NCBI RefSeq assembly: GCF_027409185.1
Contig: NC_084471.1
Coordinates: 7,780,535 to 7,844,534 of the forward strand
From: Cynocephalus volans
Taxonomy: Eukaryota > Chordata > Mammalia > Dermoptera > Cynocephalidae
DNA: 64,000 nt
Reading direction: 5' to 3'
The position numbers were made by a program, and so were the translations under genes. The first letter of the stretch is position 1; each line of letters starts with the position of its first letter. This document shows positions 11,741 to 52,745 of the stretch, piece by piece. The notes under the pieces were generated by a model. The model saw only the letters and a program-made list of their open reading frames with translations, did no database searches and was not told the origin of the DNA.

Positions 11741-12684
11741 TGGTGTGTCCTGTGCAACCAGATGCCAGCCACAGAATGTCCTGGCTGGTCACGGTTTTGC
11801 TATATTCATAAAATTGTTAGTGTCTCTTGATTTTGTGCTCTGTACATTTTGTCTGTGTATTACTTTGTTTTAGGTGAGACCCAGAGGCAAGAGTCAGTAA
11901 GACTGAAGAGAACTTGGGCACTCCCATTGGCTCCATAAGTGCCTATGGTAGGTACAGCCTGAGATGGTCCCATTAGTGACATTTGTCCACCAGTGGGAGA
12001 GAGCGAGCAGGGGGCCGGGAGAACACCTCGTGGTCTGACTGATGCCTTGGCTTCCTCAGAGGCTCCGTTTCCTGCTCAGTAAAAAGAAGATGAGGATATT
12101 TGCGCTGAGTACCCTAGTGGTTTGGGGTCATCCACGTAGAAGCGTGTTAGGGCTGGAAAAGTACTGTACAGGAATAATCATCACCTTCCTTCTGCTGTCA
12201 GCCCAGGTGGGAGTCCGTGACTGGTGTGAGGTCACCCGATGAGATTGATGTTTTAAGTACGGTGTGTGGATTGTGCAGCCGGGGTGATTGTGGCGTGGGG
12301 TCACCTGGCTGCAGGGAGAGACTCACCTGAAATCCTGGTTCCGCAGTTGGACTCTAGGGGGCAGAGCACGAACAGGGTTCTTCCGGGATTCAGGGCTGTC
12401 AGCTGTTGTCATTACACTGTGCCTGAGGCACGTGGGATTTGCTCACACTCCGGGACCTGAGTTAACAGCATGTGGTGCTTTGGCTCTCACTTTCGTGCGG
12501 TGACTGCCAACGTCCCACGTGTACCATCACCAGTCACTAACAGCAATGGTCATTTATATGGCATCTTGTAGTTTGCAGAGAGCAATTCCATTTATCCCTC
12601 ACACTGACCCTGTGGCCTGGGTATTGTCGGTATCCTGCTGAAGCCAAGTTCACATAGGGAAGTGGCGGGCTGTTTGGAAAGAGG

Positions 12685-13165
12685 TGGTGCTTTAGAGTAG
12701 GATCACCCTGGGTTTGAATCAGGGCACCGAGACTCCCTTGGATCTGCTTCTTACATGGGTTTGGTTTTTTTTGGCAGCTGGCTGGTATGGGGATCCAAAC
12801 CCTTGACCTTGGTGTTTTCAGCACCATGCTCTACCAACTGACCTAACCAGCCGGTCCCTTACACAGGTTCTTAACCTTTGAGCCTCAGCTTGCTCATCCG
12901 TGCAGTGGGGATGATGACGATGATAATAGCGAGTATTTCCTGAGTGCTTTTCTACATGCCAGATGCTGTTCCCAGTGCTTGTCATGTGTTCACTCATTTA
13001 ATCTGCACTGTAGCCCGTGAGATGGGTAGACACTGTTGTTATTCCCATTTTACAAATGGGGACACAGAGGTTCAGAGAGGTTAAGTAACTTGCCCCAAGT
13101 CACACAGCTAGTGAGTGGTGGAGCCTGGCCTCCAACCCAAGCTGCAGACCCCGTTCTCTACCACA
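12685..13165 (+). repeat. MIR sequences split by a CYN SINE
   Basis: A plus-strand MIR starts near 12685, is interrupted by the CYN SINE at 12761-12857, and resumes with TTGAGCCTCAGCTTGCTCATC. A second, minus-strand MIR follows at 12930-13165 (TTACAAATGGGGACACAGAG). Confidence 0.65.
12761..12857 (-). repeat. CYN-type SINE, monomer inserted in MIR
   Basis: Minus-strand copy with CCTTGACCTTGGTGTTTTC. Flanks CTTACATGGGT (12750-12760) and CTTACACAGGT (12858-12868) look like a target-site duplication with two changes. Confidence 0.8.
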
Positions 13166-13624
13166 GTTCCCTCTCTGTGACACTGCCAGCCGTGCCAGGA
13201 GTGTGAGAGTGAGCGGGCTGTTCTCGTGTAGGTGCTATCACAAGTGCCTTCTTTTCCCTTTCCCCAGGTATATCAGGGTCCCCGTCTCCACATCCCATGC
13301 CTTTTCTCCTACCAAGCTGCCCCAAAAGTGAAGTCGTTGCAGGTCCATGGAGGGGCCTCCATTTATGAAAGGTCCTCAGAGCTCATAGGGTGCCCTGGCT
13401 TTCCAGACTGGTTTTGCACGGAACCCATTCTTCAGATGAACTTGTACGTAGAAGTGTAACAAATACAGCCTTCTCTGTTGGAGCTGGGGTGGGAGCCCGA
13501 GCAGTTTGATAACCAGACTTTTTAAAGGAGGAAACTGAGGTCCAGAGAGGTCAGATAACTAGCTTAGAGCCACACAGTGCTGCTGACAGGCTTGCGGCTG
13601 CAGTCAGTCAGTCTGTGGGAAGTG

Positions 13625-14110
13625 GGCACCCAGCACAGGCCAGGTGTGGAGCTGGGCCCTGGGCATGAAGCCGTGAAGAAGAAAGCCAGCGCCCTTGGCT
13701 GCAGCGGGGACAGGGGATGTTAAATACTGAACTTCAGGGGTGTGGAGGGGTGGAATACTTGATGTGGAGGGTCAGGGAGACTTTGTGGAGGATGTGATAT
13801 TCATTTGTGCTGGCAGATGGATGGGAGGTGGCTTAGACAGGCAGAGAGGCCCAACAGTGGCCAAGACCCTGAGCTGGAAGACCGTGTGGCAAGGACAGAG
13901 AGGGTGCAGGAGAAGGTGGCTGAAGATGTACCTGGAGAAGCAGGTGAAGGCCAGGGGCCTGCATATTTTAAGTACACTGGAGAGCTGTGGAGGTTATTCA
14001 AGGGGAGTGACGTGGTCAGAGAAGCACTTCAAAGATCACTCTGTGGTTATGGGGAATGAATTGGAGCAGAGCAGGAGAGGAAGCAGGAGATAGGACCTGA
14101 GGGGGGAGAT
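13625..14110 (+). repeat. L2 fragment
   Basis: Purine-rich L2 3'-end type text, for example GTCAGGGAGACTTTGTGGAGG. Confidence 0.5.
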
Positions 14111-14337
14111 GGGCTGCTCAGATTGAGAAAGGTTTGCCAATTCCCACCCACCCATCAGAACGGCTCAAGGGTCCCCTGCCCAGAGAGGGGACCCTTTCCC
14201 ACTTGCCCTGTTTAGGGCCTGTGCTCCTGCCTCTGGCTCTCATAGCCCCATGTGCCTCCCACTTATGGTTCTTGGCATAATTGCAGTGGAGCATTAGTTG
14301 ATGATTGTTTAACAGCTGCCTTTACCTCCTGCAAGAC

Positions 14338-14543
14338 CAGTGTTTCCCAGCCTTGGCACCATGGACATTTTGGGCTGAATAACTTGTTGTGGTGCCATCT
14401 GTGCATTATAGGATATTGAGCAGCATCCCTGCCTCTGCACCCTAGATGCCAGAAGCATCCCCTCCCCAAGTTGTGACAACCAAAGTATCTCTAGACAATG
14501 CCAGATGTCCCCTGGAGACGGATCGCCCCTGGTTGGGAAACTG
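14338..14543 (-). mobile_element. MER20-type non-autonomous hAT element
   Basis: Terminal CAGTGTTTCCCAGCC and GGTTGGGAAACTG form an imperfect inverted pair, and the interior matches the MER20 text (TTGTGACAACCAAAGTATCTC). It ends 130 bp before TTLL1 coding exon 1. Confidence 0.7.
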
Positions 14544-14631
14544 CCCCTGGGGTAAAATTAAGCTTTGTGTGGGAGATAAGAGCTTGTTTGCATGATGCTT
14601 AAAGGATTCCTTGGGTTGGAGAGCAAGTTAG

Positions 14632-42889
<28,258 letters not shown>

Positions 42890-43015
42890 CCGCCTGCGAG
42901 AACAGAAGACTCCGACCTGGACCTTATCAAAACCACTCACTCTACCTGGCTCCTCCTGAAGACCTGTTTTGAAATTTCTTTTTTCTAGAGCTTTTCTCCT
43001 TTCGTACGCCCTGTA

Positions 43016-43021
43016 AATAAA
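43016..43021 (+). terminator. TTLL1: TTLL1 polyadenylation signal AATAAA
   Basis: Canonical AATAAA 127 bp after the stop, followed by a G/T-rich stretch at about 43035-43075, giving a short 3' UTR ending near 43040. Another AATAAA at 43924-43929 could serve a minor longer isoform. Confidence 0.85.
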
Positions 43022-43041
43022 GAAGCTTCTTTGGAAGGTTC

Positions 43042-46000
43042 TGGAGTCTATTTGATGAGGGCTGGAAGAACTGATTCAGATAAATGTATAAAAGTAGCTC
43101 TTTTGACAGAAAGTAACAGCTTCAGCATGTGATTTAGTTTATTATAAGGTATTCACATTAAAAAAATGTTTGCACTAAATTAAAAACCAAAGCAAAACCG
43201 AATACCTTACAGAAGAGTGCTGCTGTGTGAAAGTGGCGTGCTAAACTGACAGCTGTTTTAGTTTCATCCTTTTTACTTGACTGTGATTTTTTAGAAAATA
43301 GGCAACTAGAAATATTCCTCTCTAGTTTATCTTTACGAAGACCTTCGTCTAGGTGCTCTCAGAAGAGACTTGAGTTTTCTAGATGAGTCTGTCAGAAGTT
43401 GAGCAGATGTGCACAGGCGGTTCCCGCAGGGTGGCTTTTCTGATGTCGGCCTCTCGGTTTGCTGCAGACTCAGGTGAGCGCTGTTGGCGGCCAGCAGCGG
43501 GGACAGGCTGTATGATGTGGCATGTTCATGTGAAGCCACCTTGGAGTCCGGTGACTCATAGAACAATATGGGGAGGGACCTGAGTCGGTCAGGGGAGTTC
43601 TCAGCGAGAGCCTGTGACTGGCAGCCATATGATACCTGCTCGCTGATGGAGGCTTCGTTCACTGTCTCAAGTTTATACTTAAAACTCCTCACTTGTTTTT
43701 TGTTCGTGGTATTCTGTTGAGTGCACATGCTTCAGGGTAGGGGTCTGTGGTACTACATGTAGACATGTGTCAAGTGTACATGTCATATCATGTGTGAGTA
43801 TATGTGTGCACATATATTTTTAACGATGTTTCACTGCCAATTTGGGAAAAGGTCCTTTTAAATGCTTGTGGTACAATATAAAGTGAGAGAACTGTAATAT
43901 AAATGGTACTTAGCCAGAATCCAAATAAACTGCAGTTTGGGGGGATTCGTCTGCTGTTCCAGTTTAATGATCTGATTTATCTGTGCGTTTCGTGTGTTCC
44001 TTGATACTTAGGTTTAATGTCATTTGCTGTTGCTGGCGGGTGTGGGATCAAGTCTCTGAGTCAGACCTGAGTTTGAGGCCTGACTCTGCCATTTATTAGC
44101 TGTGTCCCAGGGCTGTCCCCTGGGCTCGTTGGACCTTTGTGTCCTAGTATATAAAATGGGGACTAATTATATTTGCCCCAGAAATAACGTGCCACACTAC
44201 ACAGGGCCCTGCTTGCCCTGCCTCACTTGCAGCTCTGGTCAGTCTTCCTGCCCCAGGGTGGCGTGATCTGTGCACCTGGTGGCCTCCCCCTTGCTTCTGC
44301 ACCCAGTGGTGAAAGATGATTCCCGCTTGCCTTTACCAGCCTTCCCACCCAGACGCTCTTTAAGCCTGGTTCTCAGTTACGCTGTTTTGCTTTTGCCTCT
44401 CGAAGGCTCTGGGAGAAGGGTGGGGCCCCTGGCTGGAATGCCGCTCTCGTCTGAGCATCGAGGCCAACTCAGTCTTGTTGGAGCCGTGAAGTTGTTGGTT
44501 TGCCGAGGGCTGGTTGCTAGGTGAGAGTGAGTCTCCGCTAAATGAATTTATATCAAATATTGACTGTTACATTAGTGATGTCATGTTCTGGGGCAGATGT
44601 TTCCTCTGAACACTTCCAGAACACACCCGGGTAGGAAGTGTGCAGTGCCCAAAGCAGGCCATGGTGTCGACAGCACTGCTTGCCGCTCGGCCCACGGCTC
44701 CAGCAGTGGCCCTGCTTGGTACCTTCTGGGGTGACAGTTTCTGTTTTCTTGTCATCCCCTGTTATTTTTTCCCTCTCAATAGGGTGGGTTCCCAGGCCTG
44801 AGGGTTGCACCCTCTGGTCATTTTCATGATTTTTGATATGTTTGATTTTTTCCAGTGTAAACTCATCACCCACCAGCTCCCACATGGGCTGTCCCCAAGT
44901 CTTGGTGAGGTGCTTGAGCCCTGGATGCATCTTGTCTCCCCCAGCAGTCCCTGAGCCTGGCGACAGCCTCTTCTACTCCACCTCCTACCTGGGCCACTGC
45001 TGGAGTCCCCATGGGGCTCACCTGCAGCCCCGTCCCATCCAGCGTCTGGCCAGCCATTTTGTCCCCACACCCCAAGAAACCTCCTGTGCTTGGGAGGATG
45101 TGGGAGGCCCCCAGCCGCAGGCTTCCACCTGCCCGCTTGCCTGTCTCCTCTGTTTACCCTGCTGCACTCACCCTGTGTCCACCAGCCCCAGGCTCACCTG
45201 ACTCTTCTCTGCATGGGTCATCCTTCGCCCTGGAGACTGGCCACTCCACCTCCCTTCAGGTGCCCTTTTCAGCTCTGCTGCCGAGTGCCCAGCTCTGGGT
45301 CTCCCCTACATCAAGCCAGCAGCCACCTGTGGCCCAGGGAGGCAGGCAAGGGTTGTTCTGCTGCAGAGCCCTGAGCTCCCCTGCTGCAGGGACCTTGGCC
45401 AGCAAGTCTAGACCCAGTGCCTGGCACTACTCTGCAACCCAGCACCCACAGGGTGTTTATCGTGTCATTTAACATGCACTGTGCCCAACTGGAGTGCCCT
45501 CGAGGTATATCAGGACCCTTGGTGAGCCAACGGGAGCACTGGCCAATTTTGTTTCCTGCTTCTCAGTTAGGAAGATGGGGCATTTCTACATCTTTTCTCA
45601 TTTGCCCAACCTGAACCACATTGTATCTCACATGCTTTTAAGTTACAAATGGCATTCTCCTGATTTTGTCCCTAGGAGCATTCATTCGAAGTGAATCTAC
45701 TAGCCCTCTGTTAGCCAGAACAACCCTAGGGGACTGCAGCATCCCCTGCAGGCAACCACAGGCTTCCCCTGCCTGTCACTTGGCCAACTTTTTTTTGGTT
45801 TTCAAGTTTAACACACTTGTTTTTCTTATATAAAGATGCTGTGTGGTTGTCCCAGCCAGGGTCTGGGCTCTCTTCTCAGGTCCTCTGGTGAATTTTCATG
45901 AGACAACGAATTGCTGAACAAAGTCTTCTTCCAGAGGTCAGGGGTGAGGAAGCTGTAGCTTGGATGGGACATTGAAGGTGGCCTCGCAGGGTGGCCCAGG

Positions 46001-46331
46001 GGGCTGTACAGCCCCGCCATCAGCAGCACCTTCTTGGGCACGGGAGCCGGGGATTCAGTTCTCTAGGGACCAAGTCCATCCCACAGAGCTGTGGTGCCAG
46101 AGGCTGGTGGGGGCTCCCCAGCCTTGTCCCCATGGCTCCTCTGCACAGTTGAAGCATGACCAGGGTGGCAGCCCATGGATGGCAACAGCTTTTTTCTTGG
46201 AGCCCTTGGCATCCCGACCAGCCTGGCTGTGGAGCCCCTAGTGCAGCCCAGGCTTGGAATCTGTCCTGCTGGGTCTATTTCTGCAGGGGCATCACCCGCA
46301 GAATCTCAAAGATATACAATTTCTTAGTGGG
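43042..46331. other. Downstream intergenic, mostly unrecognised
   Basis: Apart from the MIR at 44040 the sequence looks unique. ORFs here overlap each other on opposite strands and have no family resemblance. Confidence 0.4.
44040..44175 (+). repeat. MIR
   Basis: GAGTCAGACCTGAGTTTGAGG and CATTTATTAGCTGTGTCCC, followed by ATATAAAATGGGGACTAAT. Confidence 0.75.
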
Positions 46332-46728
46332 TGTGGTGGGTTGAGCAGTGCCCCCCCCATAAAAGTTCACATCCACCCAGAACCTCAGAATGTGACCTTG
46401 GAAAGAGGGTCTTGGCTGATGTAATTACTTAAGATGAAGTCATCCTGCTGTAGGGTGGGCCCTAAATCTAGTTACTGGTGTCCTTATAAGAAGCAGAGAG
46501 GAAATACGCACAGGGAAGAAGGCGGTGCAAAGACGGAGACAGAGACTGGAGCGAAACTGCCCCAAGCCAAGGGACACCAGGAGCCACCAGAAGGATTCAG
46601 AGGGAGTGCAGCCCTGCAGGCACCCAGATTTTGGCCTTCTGGCCTCTGAACTGTGAGAAAATAAGTTTCTGTTGTTTTAAGCCCCCAAGATTGTGGTCTT
46701 TGTTTAGCAGCCACAGGACACTCATACA
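46332..46728 (-). repeat. MLT1-type (ERVL-MaLR) solo LTR
   Basis: Reverse orientation of the group seen at 10648 and 59921: AATGTGACCTTGGAAAGAGG, TGTCCTTATAAGAAGCAGAG, TCTGTTGTTTTAAGCCCCC. Non-coding. Confidence 0.75.
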
Positions 46729-47085
46729 GCGGGTAAGGATGGGAGTGGGCTGCGGAGGATCAGTCCTTGACCAGGTGCGCACCTGCTCTCGGGCTTGTCT
46801 CCCTGGGCCCGGGCCTCAGCCCTGCCCAGCCTCTGAGGGTCCCACAGCACAGGAGTGACCTGTGGTGTGTTCTCAGAGGGGAAGCCTCCCGGTTTTGACC
46901 TTCCCTGCAGGCCCTGGGCTGCTGCTTCCCAGCCCGACTGCTTGGACCTGGCTGCATCTCCATCTGTGATCTCTCGTTATTCTCTCTCTGCATTTAGTAC
47001 GAGTGGACACGCCACACTGGTCCTTTTGTGTCTCTCTAGTGTCTGATTTCAGGGCCATTCCCAATGCCTCCCTCTCTCACCTCTT

Positions 47086-47183
47086 TTTTTGCTTTTTTGG
47101 CAGCTGGCCGGTATGGGCATCCGAGACCTTGACCTTGGTGTTACAACTCTGCCCTCGAACCAACTGAGCTAACTGGCCAGCCC
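47086..47183 (-). repeat. CYN-type SINE, monomer with target-site duplication
   Basis: Minus-strand copy ending GAGCTAACTGGCCAGCCC. Flanks share CTCACCTCTT (47076-47085 and about 47192-47201). Confidence 0.85.
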
Positions 47184-47201
47184 TTCTCTCCCTCACCTCT
47201 T

Positions 47202-48951
47202 AATTCCATTTGGGAGCCACATCCCCTTGATTTTTCCTGCCCGAATTCTGTCCCCTCTGTCACCCCTGCCCCCATTCACTCTGCCACGCCACACGTCCCC
47301 ATCCCCAGGCCCTCCCACCTCCCCTGCCCCTGGAACCGTCTTTCTGGAGAGCACGTCCACACCCTGGCCCCACGGGGCTCTCACACAGGGTCAGGAACAG
47401 AGGCTGAGGGTACTGAGGGAGCTCTTCCAGGGAAAGAGTGTGCCTGGGAGAGGAGCTGGCCCGGGGCTGTCCTGCCTGTTGTGGCAAGGACTCTGGGCAG
47501 GCTGGAGTATGAAGCCCCGTCTGCCAGCCCATTGGCTCGCACCTCGGGCCTGATGTCCGTTCTGGCTGGAACAGCACACTGGGCTGGTCAGGCCACCGGG
47601 CACAGAGATCCGGATGTACCCCCAGCCACCCACACAGCAGGGCCCTCTCAGGGGGGTGGGGGCTGTGGCTGTTCTGTTCCTCTTCTGTCCCCAGACCTCA
47701 GGTCCTGCCGGCCTGGAGCTGTCCACAGACGGTGTGGGATGACGGGGGGTGAGGAAAAGACTTCTTAGAGGAGCCCACAGAGGCACCAGGGACTGTTCCA
47801 GCTGGAGAGGAAATTCGTGGTGGGCTCCTGTCCTCTGACATTGTCCCCAAGAAAAAGCAGCCCCAAGAGAGGAAGTGGGCCTCTCCTCACAGCGTGGTGT
47901 CCTCCTGTTGGACACAATTGCACAAAACATCAACAGCAGAAAAGGCCACTCTGACTGTGATAACAAGACACAAACAAGACCCCTCCGTAATCATGTGTGA
48001 ACACAGACAACAGCAGGAGCAGTGTTCAGACAAAGGCAAAAAACATGCAAACACTCCCCTGGCGCAGCTAACAGGGGTGACAGCAGTGGCTTCACCATCA
48101 CAGCTCCAGCCTCGCCCTGGGCTCCTGCCCTAGAGACGAGGTTGTGAAGACAACAGAAGGGCCTGTGCATGTGACAGCGCCCGGTGCAGAGCAGAGCCCC
48201 GCCTCCTCAGCCCCCCCTGCTCCCCGACCCCTGCCCCCTGCGGTAAGTGCGTCCCACCACCTGCTTCCAGTGACGCCCCATGCTTCCCGCGCCTAGTGCT
48301 GTCCCTCCATCTGCGACAGAGGAGCCATCCCAGCACTCCGCTCATGCTGCTCACCCACGAGGCTGCTCCTGGTGGCCTTTGCGGGAGAACACGAGACTGT
48401 GAGAAACTTGAATGATTTAACGTGGGGAATCCCCCTAGCACTGACATGGCTGAGTTTTGAGAAAGATGGAACCCTTCCCCACGGTTGGCAGAGGCCCTGT
48501 TTAATCTCGGGCAACAGGCAATCCCAACTCCTCTTCAGCTGCTGCTGCAGACGCTGTGGGTGGCTCGTGGAGCCCCAGTGGCAGCTTGGAAAAGGAAGCT
48601 GCCCTGGGGCTCCCACACACAGGGTGCTGCCTTCACTGGCAGGTGGGGAGAACCGGGCAGCAGTGTCCTTACTTAACTTTCACAAATTACATTTCCCACA
48701 AAGCCTTCGGGGTGCACTGAATTTTAAAAAGCACTACCACCTAACTTGAGAGCCACGGGATGTTGCCATGGGAAGAAGCCTTGGCCCTCACGGGTTCAGT
48801 CCTTCATCAGGCAGAGGGGGAGCAGACCACGAGAAGGGCAGTGACTCCCCAAGGTCACACAGGTAGCAAGGGCAGAGGCTGCATTGGGATGTGGTGCATG
48901 TGACTTCCCATCTGGTTCTTTCCAGCGCACAGTGCTGCCTCCATATTGAAA
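47202..48951. other. Intergenic, GC-rich, no recognised feature
   Basis: Long opposite-strand ORFs reflect GC richness. No splice or promoter structure could be supported. Confidence 0.4.
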
Positions 48952-48963
48952 AGGCAGAGGTGG

Positions 48964-49069
48964 GTCTGGCCGGTTAGCTTAGTTGGTTAGAGCAAGGTGT
49001 TATAACACCAAGGTCAAGGGTTCAGATCCCTGTACTGGCCAACTGCAAAACCAAACAAAACAAAACAAG
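48964..49069 (+). repeat. CYN-type SINE, monomer with perfect target-site duplication
   Basis: Very tRNA-Ile-like: CTGGCCGGTTAGCTTAGTTG head, GGGTTCAGATCCC B box, CAAAA-rich tail. Flanked by AGGCAGAGGTGG at 48952-48963 and 49070-49081. Confidence 0.92.
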
Positions 49070-49264
49070 AGGCAGAGGTGGAGGCAGAGACTGTATTAGC
49101 AGGGAAATACCTGGTCACAATGACAGTGGGACAACATCCAGGTGGTGAAATTGGAGATTAAAAAACCAGCAAATACTGGTGGCCACTCATTACATATAAG
49201 GTTTGGGAAATCAGAAGATGCACATGGGAGACTGCAGGGGGTGACAGACAAGGACAGAATTAGG

Positions 49265-49470
49265 CATCAGAAGACCAGGGCCCTCTTCCTGCCCTACTGC
49301 TTGCTCGCTGTGTGACCACAAGCAAGTTACTTAACCTCTCTGTGCTTTGCTTCCTCATCTGCCTGGTAGAGATGATAACTTGTGCCCCATCTACCTTATA
49401 TGGCCATCACAGGGAAGAGAAGATAATGATTGAAAAAGTGTGAAGCCAGTATTAGTTAACATTTTTTGCT
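49265..49470 (+). repeat. MIR
   Basis: TGTGTGACCACAAGCAAGTT and TTAACCTCTCTGTGCTTTGC; a well-preserved plus-strand MIR. Confidence 0.8.
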
Positions 49471-49479
49471 ATAACTTCT

Positions 49480-49960
49480 ATTTTAAGACCTGGGGCCTGC
49501 CCTCGAGGAGTTTACAAACGTATGTGGACAAGGCATATGCAGGAATGAGACAGACAGTGGAGGCTCGGTGCCACAGAAGAGCATGGACGGTAGGTGCTCC
49601 AACAGTCCTGATCTGGGCTGGCAGGGTGATCCGGGCTGGCTTCCTGGAGGAGCAGCTCGAGCTGCATCTTAAAGAGTGAGTGGAAATGGCATGGGAGGTA
49701 GGGGACTAATGGGGGATAACTTCAGAGAGAAGGTTCATGGCCAGATTATGAAGGCTATCTAGATAAAGAATTTGGACCGATTCCATAGGCACTAGGGAGC
49801 CATTGAATGTTTTTGAGGAGTAGAGTGACAGGATCGGTGTTCTTGGAGATGTGACTCTGAGGGCAATCCGGAGGTGGGGAGAGGCTGGAGGGAAGTCCAG
49901 CACTGAAGGCGGCTGAGGAGCTAGGATGTGAACTAAGGCAGGCACTAAAGCTATTAGCGT
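49480..49960 (+). repeat. L2 fragment
   Basis: GGGCTGGCTTCCTGGAGGAG, GGAGCCATTGAATGTTTTTG and AGTGACAGGATCGGTGTTC in L2 order. Confidence 0.7.
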
Positions 49961-50364
49961 GAGGAGCTGTGTTCAGGAGAGACTGCGCACAGAGAGAGGA
50001 TTGCTGGCGCCAGGAGCAATTCTCAGATGCCCAGCAGGGGGCAGATGTGTCGAAGGGGGTTGAACCTTGAAAACAGAAGTAAACTTTGCAAGGTTGCTTT
50101 AACTTTCCAGAAGCTGTTCAGAGAGGTCACATCACTCATGGTTATGAAATTATGCTCCTTCGAGGTAAAGATCAAACAGCAAGACAGTCACTGGTTAGCT
50201 TCACTTCCTGCATCTTGTACTAGTTAAAACGAATCAGAACTTTCAGAATAAGAATTAAAATAAGGTCTATAAGAAGTCTAGACTTGTAGGCAAAGTCTTC
50301 TTTTGTGCGCAGGCATCTTGGACAGAATCCTCTCCCCAGCAAACAGAAATCCACTTTCTCATTC

Positions 50365-51480
50365 AATCAACCAATATGGACAGAGCATCCACTATGTGAG
50401 CAGCACTAGGTGCTGGGGGCACAGCTGTGAACAGGACAGCCAGGCCCCTGCCTCATGGAGTCTAGTCTCAAGGGGAGAAAGGAGAGAAGGGAACAGTCAG
50501 AAAGGAAGGGGAAGAGCTGTGGCCGGAGAGGCAGGCACTGGAGGAGCCCCAGGAGGGGACAGCCAAGGGCCTGGAAGGAGGGAGTGCAGCCGGGTAGAGG
50601 TGTGCGGGGATGGAGGGGCGTTGGGCAGCAGGGCGAGGAGGCTGGGCTCTTGGGTTGTGTCTGGACTGATGCTGAGAGGATCAAGAGAGTGACAAGTGGT
50701 GTGAGGTGGCTTAGAAGGGCTGGTGCTGGGCACAGGTGACGACTCCTTGTCTGGAAAGAGCCCTGAGGTTCAGAGTGGGCCTCAGGGATGAGTCTGTGCC
50801 AATTGGGGCGGTCTGGGCCCCTCACTTAAGCTGGCCCAGTCGGAGCTGCTCTCCCAGAACTTAGCAGCTGAGTTGTTGAGGTGGAGTCAGTCCCCTTGAA
50901 GATGAGTTCCAGAAGGAGGCTGAGGTCCTGGGGTGCACGGCTCTTCCTTTCCCTTGCCCTGACCATCCGATGCTTCCTGAAACTTCACGGACCTCCGCTC
51001 GTCTCCTGTGACACTGTCCCTTCTCCTGCTGTGTGTAGCCCGAGCTAGCTGGAGTTGGCTTCCGATGCCTGTAACCAAAAGAACCTCAACCTATAGAAAG
51101 ACCACTCGGGTTACCATGTGGGGAACAGATGGGAGAACAGTCATCCAGGCTGGGGACAAAGGTAGCCTGGGGTGGGCTTTGGAGGCGGGTGAGGGAGAAA
51201 AGGGAGGTTTAGGAAGGAGATGGACAGGCCTTGGTGGGGAGGGTGGGTGAGGAGGGGACACGCAGGTTTCTAGATGGGGGCCATTCACAGAGGGTGCTCT
51301 GGGCGGGGGGTGCGGGGGTGGGTGGACAGGGTTCTGGGGAGGATGGTGACTTTACTTTTAGAGATGTCAAGCTCAAGGAATCTCGGGGACATTCAAGTGG
51401 GGTATCACATTGGCATCCTGGGAGTGTGAAGGCGGACTGGGGTACGGAGCTGAGGGCTCTCAGCGTGGAGGTGGGAAGGG
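50365..51480 (+). repeat. L2 fragment(s), purine-rich
   Basis: GAGCATCCACTATGTGAGCAG and CTAGGTGCTGGGGGCACAG begin an L2-like block; the 3' part (to about 51480) is diverged. ORFs crossing it are compositional. Confidence 0.5.
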
Positions 51481-51829
51481 CTTCTGCAGGAGGGGCTGCA
51501 ACTGCCGACGGAGGAGGGAGGCTGTCCCGGGACAGAACCTCAAGGAGCCACGACAAGGGCGTGCAGAGGAGCAGGCGGAGGAGCCGGTGCAGCCCCTCAC
51601 GTAGGGACATGTGACGAGAGCTGCCTGGGGTCATGGAACCTGAGACTTGAGCGGTGGGTGCCCTTGGACTTGAGTGCGGGGGGCCGTGCGAGCCTGGCCA
51701 GAGCACTGCCATCGCGTGCTAGCGAGGCCTGCGACCGTGCAGACGAGTCTTTCAAGTGGGGCGGCGGGGAGAGGAGGACGGAGGGTCCTGGAGGGGCAGG
51801 CACTCAGCTGAAGGCCCTGCGTCGTTCTG

Positions 51830-51888
51830 TGTTGTTTTTGATGACTGGCCTGCACGGGGATCCAAACCCTTGACCCTAGGTTATGACG
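51830..51888 (-). repeat. CYN-type SINE, partial
   Basis: Only the B-box half remains: GGGGATCCAAACCCTTGACC. Confidence 0.7.
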
Positions 51889-51904
51889 TTTTACAAGCTT
51901 CATT

Positions 51905-52040
51905 CGTTCACGTCACCAGTATGGACACTGGGTGCTTGCTACGTGCCTTAAGCTGTTCCGGGTGCCGGGGATGCTTCGCTAAACAGGACGATGCAGTCCC
52001 TGCCTGATGGAGTATAAAGTCCGGTGGGTGCTAGAAAAAA
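51905..52040 (+). repeat. L2 fragment
   Basis: GGGTGCTTGCTACGTGCCTT and AGTCCCTGCCTGATGGAG. Confidence 0.55.
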
Positions 52041-52041
52041 G

Positions 52042-52745
52042 CATCTTTTTGAATAGCTTTATTGAGATATAATTTACAGCCGTAAACTCACTCATTTTAA
52101 GTGTAGGATTCAGTGGTTTTTAGCAAATTCAAGAGCTGTACAACCGTTGCTACTATCTAATTTAAACCAGTTCCGTTATCCCCAACCAGATCCTGCACGC
52201 CCCTGTGCAATGCTCACCGTTCCTACCCCAGCCCCTGGCAACCGTGAGTCCACTTTCTGTCTCTACAGATTTGCCTCTTCTGGACATCTCATGTCAGTGG
52301 GGTCCTGCAGTGTGTGGCTTCTTCATCCAGCTTCTTTCACTTAGCTACCATGTTTGCGTTCCGTTCCTTTCCGCGGCTGAGTGCTCTGCCATTGTGTGCA
52401 CGGATATACTGCGGGTTTCGTCTCCCCATTTCCCGGTGGACGACATTTGGCAAAAGTGGTTTTCACCTTTTGGCTGTTGCAAAAAATGTTGCTATGAGCA
52501 TTCGTGAACAAGTCTTTGTGGGGACAAATTCTTTCATTTCTCTTGGGTAGATACCCAGGAGTGAATTTACTGGGTCATAGGTAAATTTATGTTAAACTTT
52601 TTTAGAAACTGCCAAACCAGTTTCCAAAGTGGCTGCACCATCCCACATCCCCACCGGCCCTGTGCGAGGGTTCCAGTTTCTCCACATCCCCAACAACACT
52701 TGTTACCATCGGTCTCTGATTATAACCATCCTAGCGGGTGTCTTG
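52042..52745 (-). repeat. Old L1 3' region, antisense
   Basis: AATAGCTTTATTGAGATATAA start, then TTTGCCTCTTCTGGACATC and GGGTAGATACCCAGGAGTG; classic antisense L1M 3' text. Confidence 0.8.

Noticed and set aside
48964-49069. tRNA-Ile gene
   Set aside because: Although head and B box resemble tRNA-Ile, the copy has an A-rich tail and a target duplication and lacks a proper acceptor-stem pairing, so it is a SINE. The same holds for the other tRNA-like hits.
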